A stretch of 64,000 nucleotides of DNA from Annulohypoxylon bovei var. microspora (lineage: Eukaryota > Ascomycota > Sordariomycetes > Xylariales > Hypoxylaceae), in assembly GCA_022836615.1 (NCBI GenBank), contig MU405214.1:434001-498000 (forward strand). The letters run 5' to 3'. A model generated the notes under the pieces. The model was not told the DNA's origin. It did no database searches and saw only the letters and a list, made by a program, of their open reading frames with translations. The number at the start of each line of letters is the position of its first letter. Positions within the stretch are counted from its first letter, which is position 1. Shown in pieces: positions 45,097 to 57,396 of this stretch. The translations under genes were made by a program, and so were the position numbers.

Positions 45097-48000
45097 CTAC
45101 TCATCCAGATTTCCCTTAATAACCTTCGGGAACACCTGCTCGCGCTGTACCGCCGCACTCTCAACCCACTTCACCACATGCGGATGCAAGCCCAGCTCGC
45201 CCGCCCTCTTCGCCCACTCCAGCGGCGGTAACTCCTCGATAGGACCTCCATCACCACCTTCACCAACAGCGATCCCACTCATGGGACCATCCAACGAAAT
45301 GACCTCCTTGCCGAAGTAGTGGCAGAACCGTACTCCCGGCTCCGTCGCATGAGGTGTCTTCACCGCATCCACAATGCCGGCAACAACATCCCGCAGGTCG
45401 ACCGTCTCCAAAACCCCGCGATAATTCGGCACAACCGGCACGGCGCGCATGCGCGCCGAAAACTTGCGAATACTACTCACGACATCGCGCTCCGGGTCCT
45501 CCGCCTCCCGCGATATCATCACCGGGCGATGCACGACGACAGGCCAGTCGCCGCCCCACGCGCCCCGCGCGCGTTCGAGGAAGCACTCGCTAGCCCACTT
45601 GCTCGCGGCATAGCCCTCGAAGCCGACCCGCGGCGGCGCAGCCGCCATCACGGAAACTTCCGGGAACGCGCGGCGGCCCGTGCGCGCGGCGAGGTACGCG
45701 CCGACCTGCGCGGAGGACACGTAGTGCAGCGGGACGCGGCGCGGCAGGCACAGCGCGGCGAGCTCGCGCGTGGAATGCAGGTTGGGCGCGCGCAGCGAGC
45801 CGTACGGCTGCGCGTGCGAGACCTGCGCCCCGCTGTGGATCGCGCGGCCCGCTGAGCCGAAGATGGCGCGCGCTTCGGCTGGGGAGAGGCCCAGGCGTGG
45901 GAGCGTCAGGTCGCCTGAGTGGAGGTGCACTTTTGGGTGGTGGTTGTGGGGGATGTCGCTTCGGTTGCGGAGGTCGCGGATCGCGATGCAGTGCACTTTT
46001 TGAACCGTGTCGGAGGCGAGTAGGGCGGCGAGGATGGCGCGCCCGAGGAACCCGGTTGCGCCGGTGAGCACGACTACGCTGCAGTCTCGAGGCGCCTCTT
46101 GTGTAATCGCTACTGGGCCTGGGATTGGTCTGGTTTCTTCTTCCCAATCGATGGTCTCCGAAGGAACTGCTTCGTTATTTATTAGACGTGCCATTGTTCC
46201 AAGTGTGCTTGCCTCGAGTAAGTCGATTACAGGCAGGTTAAGACCAAATGATTCGCAGATGGCTGCCCGCAGGCCGAGAAGAAGTAACGAAGTGCCCCCG
46301 ACATGGAAGAAATCCGTGTCTGGCATGACGGGCCGAGAGCTCTTAAATTGCTCCTGGATGACGGCGGCCCAGATGTCTCTTAGCTGTTTTTCTGTTTCGG
46401 TAAGCTCGTCGCGATCGTATTCCTCGTCGTGTGGAGTCATTTCTTGCAAGAGTAATGCGCTGATGGCCTTCCGGTCAAGCTTGGAGGAGCTCGTTCTTGG
46501 CATTTGGCGAAGAGGAATTATGACCGCGGGACACATGTACTTTGGTAGGGGTAATGAAGTGGGTATAGATCGCAAAATGTTCCCGCGCTCCTCTTCTGAT
46601 AGTAGTGAGTCGAACACGACATGTGCGACGAGGAATTCGGGCGATTCGGGCGTAGAGCGACGGACCGATACCACTACGTCGGACAGACAATCTCTGAATG
46701 CCTTCAGCATGGCGTTTTCGATCTCCTGGAGGTCTATCCGGATTCCGCGTAATTTAATCTGAGTATCTCCAGATATACGGCCCTCGATGAGGAGGGCACC
46801 GTCTTTCCTCCAACGGCCAAGGTCTCCGGTGCGATGCATCATAATCCGACCCTTCGCCTTAGCCTCATCCACTGCAAATTTATCATATGCGAATCTCTCG
46901 GCGGTCAGTACCGGGTTGTTGAGATAGCCAGAAGCGACACCAGGCCCGCCGATGTATATTTCTCCCTGTACTTCTGGGGGAACGAGGTTGAGATCATCAG
47001 AAACCACATAGACGGAATAGTTTGGCAAAACGAAACCCGCCGCGATGCTATCACATTGTGAGTCGTCATCCGCATACTTGAGTTCCATGGCTGTCGCTAT
47101 CACAGTTGTCTCGGTGGGCCCGTAAGAATTGAAGAAGCGGAGGTCGGTCTTGTGCAAATCTCGGAATTGCGCCAGCAGACTATTTGTAACAGACTCACCC
47201 CCGCTTAGAGCTACCTGCCACTTGCAAGATGGGAGAAGAATAGTATGCCTATAAGTAAGCCAGCTGGAGTATTCAGTTGGAGTGGCAACAGTAAAGGTGA
47301 TGCCTTTTTGAGCGATCAAGTCGGTGATGGCATAGGCATCGCCGCGGAGGCTTCTCGGTAGGAGGTAAATACTCCCACCAAAGCAGAGCGCAAAGAACAT
47401 CTGCTCGAACGACATATCGAAGGTACATGCGCTCTGTTGCAGTACGGTCTCGGAGCCAATGCCGTAGATCTCCTGTGCTGGCTCTATCCAATTCCGTATA
47501 CCCTCATGTTTCAGTGTGACGCCTTTAGGGGTTCCCGAAGAGCCACTTGTATAAAGTATGATAGCGCAGTCATTTGCACTCGCTGAGATTGGTGATGGTT
47601 GTTGCGCCGAGTCCAACTCCGATACATTGATCGGCAGCATTTCTGGTCTTAGCAGCTCGTGAAACTGGAGTTTTGTGGCGTCATCGAGTAGGACAATGTT
47701 AGGCTCGCAATCTTTCACAATTGCGGTAAGCCTTGCCCAAGGAACGGATAGGTCAAGTGGTACATATACTGCCCCAATCCTCATGATAGCTAGAACGGAT
47801 GCAATCCAACGGGCCGTTGGTTCTTGGAGGGTGGCAATTATTGATCCAACTACCGCCCCGGATGCAGTTAAAGTTGTTGCGATAGACGAGGACATCTTCG
47901 TTAACTCTGAATAAGTGATGGGATTTCCTGCAATTTCTTCTATTGCTACTGCGTCTGGGTGCGTCCGTGAAATATGGTCGATTCTGTGAATAACCGTTTC

Positions 48001-51000
48001 GGGCCATTGCGTGGTATACGCCTTACCTCGACTGAAACTCATTGCTGTCATAGTATCAGCCTGCTCGTACATGTCTGACTGACTCAGAACCGCGCCGGAC
48101 TCTGTCGCAAACGCCTGGACGAGTTTATCGTAACTTTTGACGATAATTTCTGCTTCAGACTTCTGGTAGAGGTCGCTACGTATGATGAGCGTAACCAAGC
48201 AATCTCCTTTCGGATCATCGTTGATGTCGAGAGCCAAATCGTAGCCAGTTTTAGAAACATCAATCGAGAGCAACTCAAGCTCGCAATCGCCCCAGACCTC
48301 TTTCTTACGTTGCCCCTGTCTGTAATTGAGAGAGCATTGGAAGATAGGTGTACACGTAGCCGACCTCGGGGGGTCCAATCTATTTTCAGTGTTAATGATA
48401 CTTAGTTGGAATGCTTTGAAAGTTCGTGGGTTTCTTTCTTACCTTTCTAGAAGGGCCTGAAATGGCACTCTTGAGTTTTCTAAGCTAGCATAAGCTATAG
48501 TGCGAGTTTCTTGTAGCACATTCTCGAACTTGCTAGAAACATTGGTGCAAAATCGCAGTGGCAACACGTTATTGAAAACACCTATACCGCTCATCATCTT
48601 GTCTTCAGTCCTATTGGCATCTCCAATACCAATTGAGATGTCTTTCGCATCTGCATACCGCGATAGAAGTACACGGTAGCAGGTAAGATAGAAGTGGAAC
48701 GGTGTGACTCGACATTTCCGACAGACTGCTTGGATCTGCGACTTGGTCTCAAAGCTGATTTTTGTTTCTACTCTATCATCCTTGAATGTTGTCAAGTTTG
48801 GGCGTGTTCTGGCACGCGATACGCGGAGAATTGGAAGTGGGGGTGGGAAATCAGGATATTGGGCTTGCCAGAAGCGGAATTCCTTTTCGAATCCTCCAGA
48901 ATCCAAGTCGCGCTTCTGAGTTTGGACGTACTCTCGATATTGAAAGGTCTCCTGGTTGCCCAAATCTTTGTTGTAATGCCGAAACAGATCTGCCAAAAGA
49001 ATTTGGATGGATAGGCCGTCCATGCAGAGATGGGACGTGCCAAGGATTAAGCAATGGTGAGTAGGTGAAGAAGAAAGAAGAATCAGCCGAAGAGTTTCAC
49101 CTCTCTCGAGATCATAGTGGTGTTTTTGTACTTCTTCTGAAGTTCGGACAATCGCTGTAGCCATAGTCTCATCGTTTAGAATTTCCCGATGCTCGAGTTG
49201 TATGGTACTCGATTCCATGATTCCTTGCGTCACATGTCCGCCAGAGGCGATAAAACAGGTCCGGAGAGCCTCATGCTGTTGCCCAACAGCCTTAGCAGCC
49301 TTTTCGAATCCGGGGAAACTAAGGGGACCGGTAATTCGGCATGCCCCAGCAAAGTTGAGACTAGCCTTGTCCTCGAACAACTGGGAAACAAACCAGAACA
49401 TGCTCTGAGCTGAGGACAAGTTCATTGAAGTAAGTACAGCAGGCTTTTGGCTTGATGTTTCGTGCGCGTCAACGGATAGCTCCAACGAGTCTAAAGTAGA
49501 AGCGGTGTCGTCACTTGAGCTGTCGACAGTAGCAGTCTCCGAGAGCAATGAATCGCTAGCGGATGTCGATTGGGTATCGGACGCCTGGGCAGTCACAGTG
49601 GAAAGGGGTTCGTGTGAAGGTTCCACGCCCGGGATCATCGCTTGGGGTATCCCATCAACCGCCGCTTCTATTAGTTCGAAGATGGAAATGCCACTCAGTA
49701 TCTTGAGAACCGGATAGTTGACCTGAAGATTCTTCAACAGCCAGGCGCGGATCTCAGTGGCCATTAGGGAATCGAGACCAAGTTCATCCAGTCGGGTAGC
49801 CTCAAGCCTGGCCTGGTCCATCGTATCCACATCAAGCTGGAGTAGGATCCCAAGCTTTTCCAGCAGAGCGACCTTGATGTGGCGACGGACCACATCATGG
49901 CTTTGTGCACTGAGAAGTTGCATTTTGAGCGGTTCTCTGGGCCTCCTGCCAGTTGGGGTGTTGTTCACATTTTCTCCATTTAGAATGTAGTGGCTCATCA
50001 AGGGATTTGCGGCCCAGATCGGTTGGCTTTCCTCGTCTATTCGAACTCTTCTAACACCCGTTGCTATTTCAATCGAGGTAGTATGAGCACGGCTAGCCAC
50101 GACAGCTTCAGCAAACAGCTTATGGAAATCCTGCTCCGACATATGCATGTATGCATACGGTTTTCTGACGGTCGCGATATTGATTTGCTGCTGGGCTATG
50201 TAGCCTGCTCCAACGATCGGGCCAATACCGATGACAGACGCTGCCAGACCACGTTGTCTCCGTTGCTCGGCGAGACTGGCCATGAACATGTTTGCCGCTA
50301 CGTATGGAGATTGACCGGGGGTCCCAATAGCCACAGAGGCAGACGAGAAAAACACGAAGAAGTCCAAGGTATCCTGTTGGAATAGATTATTCAGATGGAT
50401 ACTTCCGTCCACCTTTGGTTTTGTGACCTTCTGGAGGGTCTCGAGGCTCGTTTCACTAATCGCAGTGTCTTGTAGCACCACTTAAACAGGGATCAATACA
50501 TGTTCACACAAACTATACGGGATTTTGGGTTATGTAGAGTAACTTACTTGCGCCTTGAGCGACACCTCCTATTACAGGTAGTGTTGAACAAATTTCGGCA
50601 TACAACGCCTCTACCTCGTCTTTCTTGGTAAGATCGCTATAGTGGGTAAGCTAATTTGCAACGAGAAAATGTAAAAGGAAAACGTACCATGTGCGGATCG
50701 TGATGACGGCACCAAGAACCGTCATCTCTTCTAACCAGGAGTCCTCGACCTTAGGCGCACGGCTTGAAATGACCACATATCGCGCTCCATGACGGACCAT
50801 CCACTCACATAGAGAAAGACCAAGGCTACCACTGAGACCGGCAAGCCAGTATGTCTTGGAGCCCGAGAATAATGGCTGAGAGTCGACAGGCAGCACTTTA
50901 GTCAACACCTTATCCTCTACACTCCAGTCGACGATGGAATGCGCTGCAAGTGAATGGTCATATTCGGATATATCTCCAGGCCTGACCAATTTGCATTGCC

Positions 51001-54000
51001 GATCTAGCCCTGAAAACTTCAGAAGCTCCTTGCCGGCGTCAATTATAATGTCATGTAACTGACTGCGAACTTTGCCAGTATGTGCCAATGAAGGTAACCG
51101 ACCACCTTCTCGGATGTCCGCATGTACTGTTTCGCATCTACAGAAAGTAGGTAGCTGCGTGCGTATTCGGCCAGCAATATGCCTACTTTCATCTGTGATG
51201 GCAAGATCTAGGAACACGTTTATCGACCCAAGGTTAAGACCCTGTAAGACACGTTTGGGCGAGTTAGGATGGACCAGCACGCAATCGGGGAAGCTATCGT
51301 TGCGGCTGGTAGTGAATGTGACGCTGATGCCCTTATTTTGGGCCTTGTTCCGAATGATTGTAACCAACTCGGGGGCCGGCTCATGAACTAAAATATTATC
51401 GCCATCTTCAACGCCCTGGAAGATCTGGGAGGCCAAGTTGAGTAAGCTAACCAAGTAAAGGAATGATGCTTCGGAGCCCGGTGCTACTACTGTAGGGAGT
51501 CTAAGGAAGGTGTCGCGAGAGATTGCCGACGTATTTTTCGTCGAAAAGGTTACAAACTGGTCTTGGGATTCTGGGAATACTCCTAGGGCTAGGAAGAGTT
51601 GACCATGTCCAGATACTCGAACAGGAGCCAAGAGTGAATGCGTAATTCGTCCAACTGGCATAGTCTTTTTCGACCCCGTTATAATTTCCGGTCCTCGTTG
51701 GAGTGCATGACCAAAGGTAGTAGCAGTAAGGCTGACTATATGCTCTGAAGTATCAGTTAGATTAGAGATTGTGCGCCGAGATGAGTTGTAGCGTTCGTTC
51801 AACTCCTTTCTCGGTATCATGCGAGGAATAATCAGCCGGCCGCCTTTCTCAATGATCAGCTCTCGCTCAAGAGTAACGAAAGCATTTTCTTCAAATTCAT
51901 GATGATCGCCATGTTTCCAGTCAACCACCGCTTTGAAGCGGAGAAGAGCTTCTCCAATGGTCCTAGCATCTAATTTATCGGGGTCTTCGAAATCGAGAAA
52001 TTGAACTTCGAGACCTGGGATCTCATTTATTGCGGACCTGAGTAGCCCGCATATCATATTCGCGTATGGATTAGCGGCTCGACGGCCTTCGGTGATCCAA
52101 AGCACTGCTCCCGCCTCCTGAAACATAGACTTCATCACGTCCCATGTTGTGTTGTCCAGGTCGCTGAAAAATGGTCGGTCTAAGTCTACAAGGCTTAATA
52201 CAGTAGTCCTCGATGAGATCTCGAGAGACCGCATGTCCGATAGAGTCTTGAAAGTCTTGATACTGCCGCAGAACTGGTGTAAGAGAGGTGCCAACTGTGC
52301 TTTTAGCTTGGCTACTTTGAGGTTAGTTCCACCGAGTAAGACGAAATCATCTATGAGAGCGCCTGGGCTGAAAGTTGCAGATGAACTGGAGAGGGGTTCT
52401 CGGATGAAGGTCACCCTATCGTCCACGGCCTGAGACACGAATACTGTCATTGCGTGAACAAAGGGGTCTGGATCTGGTGTAGTAGTGTCACAGCCGGAGA
52501 ACCCAGATTTACGGAGCGAGTCATCCCAATCCACGAGATCAATACAAGGTGACAGCTCGCGCCCCTCATTTGCGCCTACCCACCAACCCGAGAATGCACC
52601 GAATATGGTCCCAGTACGAGCTGGCGCGTCGTGCTGCACTTCTAGTACGACAAGATAACCACCAGGTCGCAGCAGGCGTCTAACGTTCCTAAGTGTCTGT
52701 TGCAGAGATGGCGTTGCATGTAGCACCATAGATGCTATAATTAAGTCGTACGAGTGCTTCTCAAAGCCCTGGAGGCAAGGGTCTTTCGTGATATCAAGTA
52801 CTTTGAAAAGCATATAATCTGTCATACTACTAAATGCGGTTTCCGCGGAGTCGAAGAACCCAGATGAGACATCGGTAAATGTGTATGAAGAGAACGTTCG
52901 ACCTGTCTCCTTCAGGATTTCTATTGTGGCACCCCCAGTGCCCGCCCCAATCTCCAAGCACTGAAGTCGAGGAGATCGGAAAGTAAGCTGTTTAACCATG
53001 CGTGCAAGATTCTGTGAAAACTCCTGCATACCAATCGCGTCTTTGTAATATTGCCCTAAAAGATTATCTTTCATGCCGATTTCGATAGCTGGTGTATCGT
53101 TCATAACAATATCGGCAAGTCTCTGACCTATAGCGTGTAATAATCGGACGTCAATGACATCTTTATAGGTAGCAGAGGCTATCGCAATTGTTTCAGAAGT
53201 GTCATATTCCCATTCGGGGTCCCAGTAAGGTCTCCCACGGCTTTTAGCACGGGTTAATGCATAAGAAGCAAATTTGAAGAATGATGTGTACGGCCCCTCA
53301 CGCCTTGATTTGTGCTCAAGTGGAACCTCACGGCTGAGCCCGCGCAAGTAAAAACAAGCCATGCGCTCAAGTACACAGGCGATATCATATTGTTGCGGTG
53401 TCTTGGAGCTATCGTACGCGATATCCATGGCGTTTGGGAACATGTTACCCCATATCATAGAAGAGAACATAATCTTGTCATCTTTTTCCGTAGCTGGTGA
53501 GAATGGAACACATTCTAGTCCTTCGATCTGTATCATGGCATGGCGCGATCCCTCCGGAAAGATGTCTACGTCGCCCGCAATCGTTGAGGTATCGCTCGGT
53601 TGAAAAGCGTCGAAAGCTAATCGTTTACCTCTTGACATTTCTAACATACATAATGCTGGATTAATCATAATGTTCTCTATCCTCCTCGGGACGTGCATGG
53701 ACCAGAGCCCGCCATCTTCGGGGGCTGATGCGGTGAGTAACACAGATTGGAACGCCGCATCTAACATTGCTGGATGTAGGAGTAGCTGCGAACCTTCTAC
53801 ATTCGAAATAAACCCGGTAGCAGTACCGAGCTTTCGTTCAAGGCCCGACAAAGCAACGAAGTCATCGGAGTATTGATATTCGAGCTTTGCCAAGGCATTG
53901 TAGAAATCGTCTGCTTTGAGCCCGATAAGATTTGGGGGCCGCGCACCCCTGACAGGAAGAGCCGCAGGCGAAGAGTCGCCAAGACATATGCGGATGTTAC

Positions 54001-57000
54001 CGCTAGAGAGTACGTCAAGCGTATTTCCTTTTCTACCCGTCGCTGCATTATAGGTGAAGTTGGCCGTTATCTCTTTGTTGTTACTTCGATTGATATTCGT
54101 CACAGAGAACACAGTTTCTATGCTTGAATCTGCATTGTCGAATGTGAGCGCTTGACCAATCTCAAGCTTTGAAACCTCGATGGTGGAAGCGAGGGCTCCC
54201 TGGAGTATGACTTTGGAAGCTTCTAAGGCTGCTACCACATATCCCGCAGCTGGGAAAACCATCTGGTTCTGGAGCTGATGGCCTTTCAACCACGGTATTT
54301 CCTTCGGTCGAAGCATATGTCGCCACCTCATTTCCCGTTCGGTAGAATCAGGGGTCAAATGTCCAAGGAGCTCATGGACAGGGTCCGACCGCCTGCGGAC
54401 AGCCCTTGAGTATCTTGACTCATGCCAATATTCCTTATGATTCCAGCAGTATGGTGGGAGTGTCTTGACCAACTCTAGATTATCAACCTCGGACATGAAA
54501 AAGTCGTACGATCTAAAATCTACAAAACCGTCTCCGGCATGTTTTGAGACATAGCCGAGGCCGCTGGCAAGTGCCTCTACGTCATCGACACCACGATCAA
54601 GGAGACCAGTATACGGGATAATGTGGCCCGTGATATCTTGTATGACTTGAACGGCAGGTCCTTTCAGTGCTGGGTGTGGTCCGATCTCGATGGCAAGATC
54701 AAACGGACCTGCCTCGAGGTACGCACGCTCAACGGCTTGCTTAAAAAGGACAGGATTCAGCATATTGCTATCCCAGTATGGGCCTTCGAAAGAGCTCGTC
54801 AGATTAGCAACGTCGTCCTCGTATACACTGGAGAACCAGGTGCACCTAGAACTAGCGTTTACCTGAATATTGAGTTCCCGTAAGGAGCGAAGGTAGGCTG
54901 TTGAACAAGGAGTCATATGGTGGGAATGATATGCCTTATCCACTTTTAAGAGTCGGGCAAACTTCTTCTCATCTTTCAAGACGATACTCAGTTCTTCGAT
55001 TGCGTCTACATCTCCAGAAAGTGTAACACTAGCTGATGAGTTAACCGCAGCTACACAAGCACGGCCTTCAAATTCAGGTTCTTGAAGGAGCTCTTCCATA
55101 TCGTCGGCCGAGCTTCCTACAGCGAGCATCGCGCCAGCTTGTTCTTCAGGTCCCTGTGCCAATTTGGCGTGTAATCCGCGGTAGTAAGCGATACATATGG
55201 CATCTTCAGCCGATATGATTCCAGCCGCATAGGCTGCGGTTATCTCGCCGGATGAGAAGCCCACAGCAGCAGTGAGTCCTATACGAGATTCCCGGAGGAT
55301 GTCCACGAGAAGGATTCCAATTGCTGTGGAAAGCGTTTGTGATAACTCTGCCTCATTCACACGAGAGGAGTTGGCGTCTTTTTGAAGCTCTTCAATTAGG
55401 AGCCACGTTGGGCGGTCATCGACTGGTAGATGGGCAAGTCGCGCTTGAAGCTTATCGAGCACACGTCGAGCAGAAACAGACTCCGAAACTAGCCTTGCGC
55501 CCATGAGAGCCCATTGAGCGCCCTGGCCTGTAAAGATCGCCAAGACTCTTGGCTTGGGACCATCTGACGTTATAGATGCTTGAGCTCCTAGAAGATCTCC
55601 AGCATCCACCTTCAACTTCTCAACGTATTGCTCAATTTTCGACGCTAGTTGCTTCACCGTAGAGGCCGAGAAAGTAGCAACAAAAGGAAATCGGGTTCTC
55701 CGAAAATGTAATGTGTAAGCTAGGTCTCGCATGTTCACATTTGTCCCCTTAGTTTTTAGATAATTGCAGAAAGTTTCCAAGTAGTGGATGAGGGAAACCT
55801 CGGACGCTGCCGAGAAGATGAAGGGGCAGAAGGCCGTTTTATTATTGCTATGTTTCTTTGGAGATGCAGAATAGCTCTCCAAGATGGCGTGGGCGTTGGC
55901 ACCGCCAAAGCCAAAGCTAGAAGTTATTAGTGATATAGATTCTGCTAAGGAGTTGGAGTAAAGAAACAGGATTAGGGTTACCTGTTGACGCTTGCTCTGC
56001 GAGGGCTGTTTTCTGGTACATATGGCCATGGTGTTGCTGTGGTAGGAATGTGCAAATTGTCGTAAAAGGGTTTAATTTGCGGGTTGAGACGGCTGAACAA
56101 CATATTAGGCGGAACAACCGAATTTTGCAGTGCTAAAGAAGCCTTGAGAATTCCTGCTAGGCCGGCTACTGCTTCTGTATGTCCTAATACTGTTTTTATC
56201 TACAATATGGCGGGTTAGTTGTAACCTTCACTTCATAGAATTTCAAGGGGCGTTGAGTAACATACCGATCCAACTAGCAGCGGCTCGAGGCATGCAGTAC
56301 TGGTTATATTGCGATCGAAAAAGACGCTACTAATGGCTTCAGCCTCCACTGGATCTCCGCTGGGTGTTCCAGTTCCATGAGCCTCGAAGAATTGTGGACG
56401 GCCGGCGGGACTGCGTATGTCCAAGCCAGCGCGCTCATAACAATCACGGATTAGGCTCGCCTGTGCCTCAGGGCTCGGTCTGCCAAGATTTTATGTAAGC
56501 ATAATCTGGGAAAAGAAAAAAGGGGGACGCTCAAAATGAACTTACACAGTTATGCCTTTTGTTCGTCCATCCTGATTCACAGCCGTCTCGCGAATAATGC
56601 AATCGATATGGTCTCCATCCTTCTCAGCAGCACTCAGCGTCTTTAGAATAATAGCCGCCACACCTTCCCCTCGCGCATATCCATCAGCACTCGCGTCCCA
56701 CATGCGCGATCTGCTACCAGGGCTGAGCATTTGCAGCTTGCTTTCCGCGATATACCCAACAGGGTCTAGTAGGAGATTGGATCCCGCAGCAACAGCAACC
56801 CGTGAAGCTCCTGAGCGGAGTTGCTGTACAGCGTGATGTACAGCGTAGAGACTTGAACTGCAGGCTGTATCGATGGTCATTGACGGCCCGTGCCAGTCAA
56901 AGAAATAGGATATTCTATTCGACATGAGCGCTCGGGAGGTGCCCGTCACGTGATAAGTGCCCATAGCATCCTCGTCGCGGCTCATGATATGCTCGTAATC

Positions 57001-57396
57001 AGAAGTCATCAAGCCGGCGTAGACGGCTGTGTCGGAGCCTTGAAGGCCCTTGATCGTTTGTCCAGCATCCTCAAGGGCTTCATAAACGGTTTCCAAAAGG
57101 AGACGCATCTGAGGATCGATGACATTGGCTTCGGCCGGACTGATACCGAAGAACTGGGCATCAAAACACCGATGAGTACCCTCCCCGGATAGAAGATATG
57201 ACTGCTGGACGTTCGTGTGGCCATGGTATTGTCCCTTCTCATGGTAAAACCCGGGCGTGCTAAACCTCTCTTCAGGGATAGAGGTGAGGAGATCTCGAGG
57301 ATTGTGGAGCACATCAAACAGCGCCGATGGCGTGTTTGCGTTACCTGGGAAGCGGCAGCCACTTCCAATGATAGCGATAGGCTCTTGAGTAGTCAT
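45097..57396 (-). CDS. Highly reducing polyketide synthase - nonribosomal peptide synthetase hybrid (KS-AT-DH-MT-KR-ACP-C-A-T-R)
   Basis: This iterative megasynthase should build a C-methylated polyketide chain, couple it to one amino acid as an amide and release it reductively. The seven exons are 57396-56546, 56479-56266, 56199-55982, 55916-50688, 50636-50548, 50480-48443 and 48379-45097, in phase, giving 3,973 aa. KS: TIDTACSSS (Cys179), EAHGTGTP (His318), GHTEAVAG (His362). AT: GFSSGE (Ser649). DH: GHQLQNQMVFPAAGY (His about 972) and HPAMLDAAFQ (Asp about 1146). C-methyltransferase: LEIGAGTGG (about 1413). KR: GLSGSLG (about 2118), with Ser2247 and Tyr2260. ACP: LGLDSL (Ser2438). C: SHLCMDG (His2684). 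A: YTSGSSGTPKG, SYGPTETT and Lys3513. T: GGTSLL (Ser3577). R: TGATGFLG, with Tyr3803 and Lys3807 of the YxxxK pair. No ER nucleotide-binding loop is present between MT and KR. The intact YxxxK suggests aldehyde release rather than Dieckmann cyclisation. The product and the amino acid are unknown. Confidence 0.96.

Noticed and set aside
45097..57396. Separate PKS and NRPS genes, because long frames break at several places
   Set aside because: Every break has matching GT-AG splice sites and phase, and the summed length is an exact multiple of three ending in one stop. One gene explains the data.
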